Source of the DNA: CAYGAM01 sp964347915
GTDB taxonomy: Archaea > Thermoproteota > Nitrososphaeria > Nitrososphaerales > Nitrosopumilaceae
Assembly: GCA_964347915.1 (NCBI GenBank)
Contig: CAYGAM010000036.1
Span: forward strand, 1-20,390
DNA length: 20,390 bases
Direction: 5' to 3'
Numbering within the stretch: the stretch's first letter is position 1; every line of letters starts with the position of its first letter. A model generated the notes under the pieces. It was not told where the DNA came from. It worked only from the letters and a program-made list of their open reading frames with translations, and searched no databases. The position numbers and the translations under genes are program-made. This document shows positions 14,689 through 20,390 of the stretch, piece after piece.

Positions 14689-15744
14689 TCAGGCACCGGT
14701 TCTCACGCGCGGGTCAAAGTATCCGTACAGCATGTCTGCGGCAAATATGCTGGCAAGAAAAAACACGGTCAGGATGTATGTCGCGCCTATTATTACGGGA
14801 AGATCCAGCACGGTAATTGCCTCAAAGTACAGCCTTCCCATTCCAGGCCAGTCAAATACAGCTTCCGTTATTATGGCGCCGCCAAGCGAACCGGACAGGC
14901 TGAGCGCCAGGACTGTTATTATGGGCGCAGCTGCGTTTTTGAGGCCGTGCTTGTAAATGACTGTCCGGCGTGAAATTCCCATGGTCTTTTTTGCTGATAT
15001 GAAATCCTCCTGCATTATGCCCACCACAAAGTTGCGCACCATATATGCCCAGGCGCCAAATCCTATCAGGACCAGCGTAATCAGGGGCAGCGCCATGTGG
15101 TACAGGAGCGATGCCGCATATCCTGGATCGCCGGGCAGAATGTCCGGAACAGCCCGCCCTGGAAATATCTGGTACGAAAACGCAAACAGAAATATCATTA
15201 TCATGCCTACCCACCATACCGGAAAGCTTGAGCTTACCACTGCAAAAGCGGATGTTGCGCGATCCAGAAGCGAGCCCGCCCGGCTTCCGGACGCGGCTCC
15301 AAGCAAAATGCCGATTATTGATATTATGATGGTGGCGGTAGTAAAGAGCAGTACCGTCCTGGGCATCTTTTCCAGTATGATGTCGCCTACATGGGACGAG
15401 CCCGAATCGCTTGTCAGAAACGATGCGTGCCCAAAGTCCAGCAAGAGTATCTTGTACATTGAATATCCTATTCTCTGCGGGGAATACCACGGCTGATCCA
15501 GCCCAAGCTCCAAAACCCTCTCGTCAATTTGTCCTTGCACAAACGCTTCAAATTCCTGCGCGCTTGCAAAGCTCTGGGCTATTGCAGGGTCTGTTGCAAT
15601 TTCTCCTCTTATCTGAAATGCAACGCCCTGCTTGAGTATTGCATCCATATTGGAGCCGACTAGCGCTATGGTCAAAAGCATTGTTACAAGCAATACGCCC
15701 AGCATTGACAGAATGCGAGCTGCAGCATAGCGTTTGAATCCCAC
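14689..15744 (-). CDS. ABC transporter permease, DppB/OppB type
   Basis: The product is 351 residues from GTG 15742-15744, a normal length. TM1 (about 11-30) is followed by an extracytoplasmic region of about 85 residues that includes WYSPQRIGYSMYKILLLDFG, then five helices. The EAA motif is SAKKTMGISRRTVIYKHGLK and the end ADMLYGYFDPRVR is typical of DppB. The GTG is preferred over upstream in-frame codons because a TATA-like box is 27 bases before it and TM1 then starts near the N-terminus, as in the family. It forms a two-gene unit with the DppC-like gene and together they make the transmembrane channel of an importer; the periplasmic-type binding protein and ATPases are not in view. Confidence 0.9.
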   Translation of the reverse strand: MGFKRYAAARILSMLGVLLVTMLLTIALVGSNMDAILKQGVAFQIRGEIATDPAIAQSFASAQEFEAFVQGQIDERVLELGLDQPWYSPQRIGYSMYKILLLDFGHASFLTSDSGSSHVGDIILEKMPRTVLLFTTATIIISIIGILLGAASGSRAGSLLDRATSAFAVVSSSFPVWWVGMIMIFLFAFSYQIFPGRAVPDILPGDPGYAASLLYHMALPLITLVLIGFGAWAYMVRNFVVGIMQEDFISAKKTMGISRRTVIYKHGLKNAAAPIITVLALSLSGSLGGAIITEAVFDWPGMGRLYFEAITVLDLPVIIGATYILTVFFLASIFAADMLYGYFDPRVRTGA

Positions 15745-15766
15745 AAAATTCTGCGCTTGCAGTATG

Positions 15767-15774
15767 CTTATAAC
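15767..15774 (-). promoter_or_regulatory. TATA-like box of the permease operon
   Basis: The minus strand reads GTTATAAG, centred 27 bases before the GTG at 15744. Confidence 0.5.
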
Positions 15775-16233
15775 AATTTTCGATGCGGAATGATTCCTGC
15801 TGCGCACGGAAGCGATGCTTGCCGTGTCTGGAATGATACTTGCAGTGCATGAAAATGATTCTGTACAAGGCACCGTCTCCGACCGGCTCACTGCCGAATC
15901 CATACAGTAAAACTCAATAGCATTACTGCCTATGGTACAGCATGATATGCGCGGCATGCGAAAAGCGAAAGCACTATGAATGCATAGACTGCCTGAACGA
16001 CCATCGAACGTACATTTGCCATTGCGAGTGCCACGATGAGAACACAAAGCCGCACAGCCAGCAATAGCCGGGGAACCGCGCCCGCGTCTGCTGGAACCGC
16101 GACTGGACGCAAACGAATCTGTTCCGGCTCAAATCGCCGCTCTGCTCCGCTGCAAAGCCCGGCTTTGCCGGATTTTTAGCGGCGCCGCCAAATGACGCAT
16201 GCGCACTGCCGCGAGAGCCCCGCAAAAAACAAG
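15775..16233. other. Intergenic region between divergent permease and helicase genes
   Basis: These ~460 bases hold no supported gene. Open frames upstream of both flanking genes are extensions beyond the conserved protein starts. A minus-strand 60-codon frame (15930-16112) has two hydrophobic stretches but no promoter-like spacing. Overlapping inverted repeats lie at 16152-16171, followed by a T-run. Confidence 0.4.
16152..16177 (+). other. Two overlapping alternative hairpins followed by a T-run
   Basis: GCAAAGC (16152-16158) can pair with GCTTTGC (16162-16168), or CCGGC (16159-16163) with GCCGG (16167-16171); the two cannot form together. The second stem is followed at once by ATTTTTA, as in an intrinsic terminator. 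It lies about 60 bases before the helicase TATA box, so it would not be in that message. No plus-strand gene ends nearby. Confidence 0.35.
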
Positions 16234-16242
16234 ATTCATAAG
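16234..16242 (+). promoter_or_regulatory. TATA-like box of the SNF2 helicase gene
   Basis: ATTCATAAG is centred about 29-30 bases before the ATG at 16268, implying a leader of only a few bases at most. Confidence 0.4.
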
Positions 16243-16267
16243 AGCAGAAATCAACCTCGTTAAAACC

Positions 16268-17992
16268 ATGACAGAGCTGACATCGTTTGGAACACTAGAG
16301 TATGTGCTGGACAGATACTCTCAGCAGTGGAGTTGGAAGGTAACGGGCACAAGAGCTGTCAAAATGATATCGCGGGTCATTCCGCAGTCGTGGTACGGCG
16401 ACGGTCCCAACGAAGTCATCATACCGGACAGCCTGGACAATGTAAAGCAGATGCAGTGGATTCATGAAAGGTACCAGTTTGATATACTTTCCAAGACCGT
16501 CTGGCATCGCAAGACTGTAAGATTCAGGCCCAAAAAGATCAGAATGCCAAAAATAGAAAAGCTGTCCCAGGCAAAGCCCGGAGGACAGTTTCGAGGCAAA
16601 CTCATGAAGTTTCAGCGCGAAGGCTTGGACTTTTTGCTAAAGTCAAACGGCAATGCGCTACTGGCCGACGAGATGGGCCTTGGGAAGACTGTTCAGACAC
16701 TGGCCTATCTTGCAACGGAACAAAGGGCATTCCCTGCGCTCATAGTAGCTCCTCTCGTAACCCTCAACAACTGGCAGCGCGAGATCGATCGGTTTCTCAG
16801 CAGGAAGAGCCGAAATGGGAAAATACTGGAAAACGAACATCCGTCATCGACTATAATCAGGACAGGAAAGAGAGGCGACCTTGGCCTGTTCGACTTTTAC
16901 ATAATAAACTATGAACTGCTCTACAAAAGAATGCGCGATCTGGCCAGGATTCCGCTCAAGTCCATTGTCTGCGACGAAGTGCAGAATCTGCGGTCCAAGA
17001 CCACGCAAAAATATGCTGCAGTAAGGGATCTTGCCGCAATTCCGTCGATAAGCCGCCGGGTGGGGCTCTCAGGCACGCCCATATACAACCGCGGCTCCGA
17101 GATATGGCCAATAGTGGACATACTTCGGCCGGGGCTTTTGGGCAGCTTTAGGGAGTTTTGCGAGTACTTTTGCTATGTCAACAACAAGGGCAAGGCAATC
17201 GTGCTTGAGAACAAGAGAAACACGCTGCGAAAAGAACTGCAAAAGCATGTCATGCTGAGGCGGAAGAAATCAGATGTCCTCAAAGAATTAAAGGACAAAG
17301 TAAGGTACAAGGAGGTCATAGATTCGGATACAAAATACTACATGATGGAACTGCAGAAGATTTGGAAGAATTTGGAACATGATCAAAAAAAGGCGGCCAG
17401 CGCATTCGACAGGTCAGCCTCATACCAGCGGGCCATTAGAAGCGAGAGGCTGGCAGCGGGCATAGCCAAGCTGCCGCATGTGATAAACTTTGTCAAGAAT
17501 ATAATGGAAATAGAGGAGAGCGTGGTGATATTCTGCCACCACCGGGCCATTCACCAAATGCTCCACAAGTCCCTCTCTGAATTTGAGCCTGCATCCATAA
17601 TCGGCAGCCAGACTGACAAGTATCGACAGCAGCAGATTGACATGTTCCAGGAGGGAAAGACAAAGCTCATGGTGGCGGGACTGCGTGCGGGCAATGTTGG
17701 AATCAACCTGACTCGCGCGCGCTATGTTGTGTTTGCCGAACTTGACTGGAGCCCGGCAATACACCGCCAGGCGGAAGACAGGCTGCACAGAATAGGCCAA
17801 AAGAATACGGTATTTGCCTACTATCTGATAGGGAGCGGGACGCTTGACGAGCATGTCGCAAGCGTTCTGGTGGACAAAAGCTACGAAATCGATACCATCA
17901 TAGATGAAAAGGCCGACTCGTTTGAGAATAGGGAAAAAGCCCATCTCATACTGGCTCAAATTCAGGACAAGCTTCATACAAGGCCGCCGTAG
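16268..17992 (+). CDS. SNF2-family DNA-dependent ATPase/helicase
   Basis: The 574-residue protein has both RecA-like lobes of SNF2 translocases, which remodel or reanneal DNA-protein complexes using ATP. After ~115 N-terminal residues come motif I DEMGLGKT (Lys140), motif II DEVQN (Asp236, Glu237, in place of DEAH), motif III SGTPIYN, and in lobe 2 IFCHHRA, AGLRAGNVGINLTRA and motif VI QAEDRLHRIGQ (Gln501, Arg505, Arg508). It has no bromo-, chromo- or zinc-finger domain. The compact build resembles archaeal stand-alone SNF2 enzymes and, distantly, SMARCAL1-like annealing helicases. ATG 16268 is chosen by TATA spacing. A restriction-modification gene begins 0.9 kb downstream; a defence role is possible but an ordinary chromosomal repair role is equally plausible. 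Confidence 0.92.
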   Translation: MTELTSFGTLEYVLDRYSQQWSWKVTGTRAVKMISRVIPQSWYGDGPNEVIIPDSLDNVKQMQWIHERYQFDILSKTVWHRKTVRFRPKKIRMPKIEKLSQAKPGGQFRGKLMKFQREGLDFLLKSNGNALLADEMGLGKTVQTLAYLATEQRAFPALIVAPLVTLNNWQREIDRFLSRKSRNGKILENEHPSSTIIRTGKRGDLGLFDFYIINYELLYKRMRDLARIPLKSIVCDEVQNLRSKTTQKYAAVRDLAAIPSISRRVGLSGTPIYNRGSEIWPIVDILRPGLLGSFREFCEYFCYVNNKGKAIVLENKRNTLRKELQKHVMLRRKKSDVLKELKDKVRYKEVIDSDTKYYMMELQKIWKNLEHDQKKAASAFDRSASYQRAIRSERLAAGIAKLPHVINFVKNIMEIEESVVIFCHHRAIHQMLHKSLSEFEPASIIGSQTDKYRQQQIDMFQEGKTKLMVAGLRAGNVGINLTRARYVVFAELDWSPAIHRQAEDRLHRIGQKNTVFAYYLIGSGTLDEHVASVLVDKSYEIDTIIDEKADSFENREKAHLILAQIQDKLHTRPP

Positions 17993-17998
17993 GCAATG

Positions 17999-18586
17999 CT
18001 AGGACAAGCCGGCGTCTTTTGTCATTTTCTGCAGTTTTTTGATCTCGCTTAGCATCTTCTCCTGAATATCAGAATCAATTTCAAGCCCGGATACGGTATT
18101 CTCTAGGCTGGAAAGCACTGCCTGCGCTCCGTCTTTTGCATTGGGATAATTTTCGCTTGACGCCAGCATTTCCCTCCCTTCGGGAAGTATCTCATACGTC
18201 CTGCAGACGCCCGTCTCTTTTCTGACCGGTATCATCACAACCATGCCGTCGCGCCTTAGATCTTCGATCATGCCTTCTACCGCATCGCCGGCTTCGTTCA
18301 GATACGCGCAAATGTCCTTGATTTCAAGCGGCATGACTTGCAATATGCCAAGAATGCGCCGCCACAGAGGCTCGTCCGACCAAAAGAGCGATCTTGCCTC
18401 GTCGGTAATGCAGAATTTCTTGCCGTCTATCCTTAGCAGGCCCCGCTGCCTTAGGGATGCAAGCTCGTCAAGCACCGCTCCTGTGCCGATTTTCCCGATA
18501 TTCATTCCGGCGATATCGCTTTCGTCAAAGCAGCCTCCTCCGGCTATTGCCAGATGCAGAAATTTCAGATCTGTTGAAGATATCAC
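17999..18586 (-). CDS. Winged-helix DNA-binding protein
   Basis: The product is 195 residues from GTG 18584-18586. Two winged-helix-like units can be seen: residues about 1-65 (DLKFLHLAIAGGG, LDELASLRQRGLLRIDGKKF) and 70-135 (LWRRILGILQVMPLEIKDI, then VEGMIEDLRRDGMVVMIPV), followed by a short helical tail rich in Glu and Lys that could make a coiled coil. It is probably a transcription regulator or chromatin-associated factor; its target is unknown. It ends six bases from the end of the helicase gene and converges with it. The frame is open upstream to 18745, but the earlier residues look non-coding. No strong TATA box precedes the GTG, so the start is less certain. Confidence 0.75.
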   Translation of the reverse strand: MISSTDLKFLHLAIAGGGCFDESDIAGMNIGKIGTGAVLDELASLRQRGLLRIDGKKFCITDEARSLFWSDEPLWRRILGILQVMPLEIKDICAYLNEAGDAVEGMIEDLRRDGMVVMIPVRKETGVCRTYEILPEGREMLASSENYPNAKDGAQAVLSSLENTVSGLEIDSDIQEKMLSEIKKLQKMTKDAGLS

Positions 18587-18834
18587 AAGAAATCTTGATG
18601 CATGATTGCAATGTAATCTTTGCGAACCGCCAGGCGTCCGGACTTGCATGGATTTAGTCCCTGATTTGAGGCAACATCTCGGTCTCTGGAAGCTGTTCCG
18701 GATTTCAGGCACGAATCTGCCCGGGATGCATCTCTGAGGTAACAAAACTCACGCCTAAACTTCCAGAAGCCGAGCTGTTACGATTTGAGCCTGTTTTTGC
18801 AGTTGCCTGCATGCAAGACAGAGTGATAGAAATG

Positions 18835-18843
18835 GTTTTTTAT
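18835..18843 (+). promoter_or_regulatory. TATA-like box of the restriction-modification gene
   Basis: TTTTTTATT is centred about 24 bases before TTG 18863 and 30 bases before ATG 18869, so it suits either start of the next gene. Confidence 0.45.
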
Positions 18844-18868
18844 TCCCTTACAAACTTCAGAATTGAAA

Positions 18869-20383
18869 ATGAAAGAAGTGATGGAGTCATCTATCAATCA
18901 CAAACTGGCCGAAATCCTGGATAAAGCACGATATAATTGGAAGGTTAAGGGCGAGAGTCCAAACACGCTGGATCACGGAACGGTAGATTTGGTGGTAGAA
19001 GAACATGGCTGGCCGCCTGTTTTAATCGAAGCCAAGATCGGAATGCAGGATGAAGATGTAGACAAGCGCTTTAAAACAAAATTTAAGAATTCTGATCGAT
19101 ATCCGCGCATAGTATTTGAAATAAAATACGACAAGAGCGTAGAAGAAGACATCTCAAAGCTTGCAACGACTCTGATACACTATTGTATTCACTTTAATGC
19201 ATATGAAAAGCCGAAGACTGACTTGAAGAGCGATTTGCCAATAATCGAGAGGTTTCCAAAAGATGGATTCTTGAGCGGCGGCATACTGGATTTAGCAACT
19301 GCCATACAATATGCCAGAATCGGCGCCGGCGGCTATCAGGACACCACGGAAATTCTCCTGAATGCAATAAACGACTCTGCAAAGATCATTAGCGAGGCCG
19401 AAGAGAATACGAGACAAAAGATATCGGCGCTGTTGCTGCAAAAAGAATCAGCGCAGACATGGAAGATGGCAGCATTGATAATATCTGATGCCTTCATGTT
19501 CCATGATCATGTGGCAGAACACCAGAATCTCCCAACACTGCAGCGACTTGGAGTGAATGGCGGCATTCATCTCTCAAACTTGATCGACACATGGAAAAAA
19601 ATTCTAGAGATCAACTATGTCCCCATATTTGCTAGCGCCAAAACAATTCTAGAATATTTGCACAGCAGAGATGGCGCAACGATACTTCGATTATTCAATA
19701 ATGTCCGAAATAATATATTCGCAAAGGGACTTGCAAACTCGCCGTATATGCATGGAGAAATATTCCAGAGACTGATTGTAAAGAGAAAAGAACTGGCTGC
19801 ATTTTATACAAATCCCTCATCTGCTGCATTGCTAGCCTCGCTAACTTTGCCACCGGCGAATGATGCAATATACCTTGATGAAAATATCAAAAAATTACGT
19901 ATTGCCGACTTTGCTTGCGGAACAGGCTCGCTATTGCTTGCATCATACCTTCTAGTCTCTGTAAAGTATGAGATGGTGAATGAAGGACGCACAATTCGTG
20001 ATTTGCATGATGTAATGCTCGGAAAATGTATCATAGGCGCCGATGTATTGCCCACCGCTACTCATCTTGCACTAACAAGACTTGCTAGCATGCACCCAAA
20101 AAAAGCATTCAAGTCTACAAGAATCTACCAACCGGAGCAGGGCGGAAAAAACGACAAGATCGGCTCTCTTGAATGGATTCTCCCAGGCAAAAGACTGACA
20201 GAATCAGAAACTATACTGACAGGAGCAGGAACCACAGGTGAATCGGAAATTCCGGAAAGTGAGACAATCAATATTGTTGTAATGAATCCTCCGTTTACTC
20301 GCTCGGAAGGTACGGGGGGGGGGGGGGGGTTTTTAAAAAAATTTTTCGGGATTTTGGGGGAAGCAAAAAAAAAAGAAATTTAA
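18869..20383 (+). CDS. Restriction-modification protein: PD-(D/E)xK-like nuclease fused to N6-adenine methyltransferase, 3' end unreliable
   Basis: About 500 residues are visible from ATG 18869 (TTG 18863 adds two). The N-terminus has a nuclease-like motif: Asp40 in DHGTVDLVV, then Glu54-Ala-Lys56 in PVLIEAKIG, fitting D-x13-ExK. A long helical linker follows. The methyltransferase domain has a FYTNP motif, motif I DFACGTGS (residues 347-354), GADVLPTATHLAL and motif IV NPPF (473-476), the signature of N6-adenine enzymes. This order (nuclease, linker, methylase) is that of type IIG or Eco57I-like enzymes; a target-recognition domain would follow. It might instead be a type I- or BREX-like methylase. 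The last ~75 bases are homopolymer runs, so the stop at 20381-20383 is probably an artefact and the true C-terminus is missing. Codon use is AT-richer than neighbours, suggesting transfer. Confidence 0.8.
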   Translation: MKEVMESSINHKLAEILDKARYNWKVKGESPNTLDHGTVDLVVEEHGWPPVLIEAKIGMQDEDVDKRFKTKFKNSDRYPRIVFEIKYDKSVEEDISKLATTLIHYCIHFNAYEKPKTDLKSDLPIIERFPKDGFLSGGILDLATAIQYARIGAGGYQDTTEILLNAINDSAKIISEAEENTRQKISALLLQKESAQTWKMAALIISDAFMFHDHVAEHQNLPTLQRLGVNGGIHLSNLIDTWKKILEINYVPIFASAKTILEYLHSRDGATILRLFNNVRNNIFAKGLANSPYMHGEIFQRLIVKRKELAAFYTNPSSAALLASLTLPPANDAIYLDENIKKLRIADFACGTGSLLLASYLLVSVKYEMVNEGRTIRDLHDVMLGKCIIGADVLPTATHLALTRLASMHPKKAFKSTRIYQPEQGGKNDKIGSLEWILPGKRLTESETILTGAGTTGESEIPESETINIVVMNPPFTRSEGTGGGGGFLKKFFGILGEAKKKEI

Positions 20384-20390
20384 TGGGGGA
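20314..20390. other. Low-quality homopolymer tail at the window end
   Basis: Right after the motif IV region the sequence becomes a 16-base G run (20314-20329) followed by T, A, T, G and A runs. Nothing like it occurs elsewhere in the window. It looks like unreliable base calling at a contig or clone end rather than biology. Confidence 0.8.

Noticed and set aside
15745..16047. 100-codon N-terminal extension of the DppB-like permease
   Set aside because: It is Cys/Ser/Arg-rich, lies before the first membrane helix where relatives have almost nothing, and contains the TATA box for GTG 15744.
15930..16112. 60-codon minus-strand frame with two hydrophobic stretches
   Set aside because: There is no TATA-like box at the usual distance, and GC-rich antisense frames often look hydrophobic.
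1..20390. tRNA, rRNA genes and CRISPR arrays
   Set aside because: No T-loop consensus with matching acceptor stem, no rRNA core sequence and no regularly spaced repeats were found by eye.

Overview
The window looks like a piece of an archaeal chromosome, most probably from the ammonia-oxidising Thaumarchaeota (Nitrososphaeria), perhaps a Cenarchaeum- or Nitrosopumilus-like lineage. The evidence is an archaeal protein set: an archaeal 20S proteasome beta subunit, a DRG-type GTPase with TGS domain, archaeal phosphoglycolate phosphatase, archaeal TrmI, a stand-alone JAMM protease and an AT-hook protein. In addition, many genes have a TATA-like box centred about 24-29 bases before a GTG, TTG or ATG codon with no leader between, the pattern expected of leaderless archaeal transcripts. 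The genus is inference; no rRNA or tRNA gene was found.

Left part (1-7774): a truncated AT-hook protein and a DRG-family GTPase, both on the minus strand, then a plus-strand housekeeping run: phosphoglycolate phosphatase overlapping argS, tRNA m1A methyltransferase, NAD(P)H-hydrate dehydratase (NnrD) and an M20 peptidase that overlaps or closely follows it.

Middle (7775-13307): a gene-poor, AT-richer stretch carries a minus-strand pair made of a 47-residue protein and a frameshifted GNAT acetyltransferase, arranged like a toxin-antitoxin module. Then come a proteasome beta subunit whose nucleophilic Thr1 is replaced by Ala, a two-helix membrane protein, a convergent 30-residue membrane protein, a long coiled-coil protein, a JAMM/MPN metalloprotease, a membrane-anchored zinc-ribbon protein and a small unknown protein. 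Proteasome beta and JAMM protease lie about 2.8 kb apart; both belong to protein turnover, but they have separate promoters.

Right part (13308-20390): two dipeptide/oligopeptide-type ABC permease genes on the minus strand (the DppC-like one with a very large extracytoplasmic insertion), a SNF2-family helicase, a convergent winged-helix protein, and a restriction-modification protein joining a PD-(D/E)xK-like N-terminus to an N6-adenine methyltransferase. The last ~75 bases are homopolymer-rich and look like poor-quality sequence at a contig or clone end, so the end of that last gene cannot be trusted.

The most unusual items are the GNAT/small-protein pair with a single-base lesion, the proteasome beta subunit without its nucleophile, the enlarged DppC permease, and the very small genes (30 and 47 residues) found by reading promoter-start spacing.
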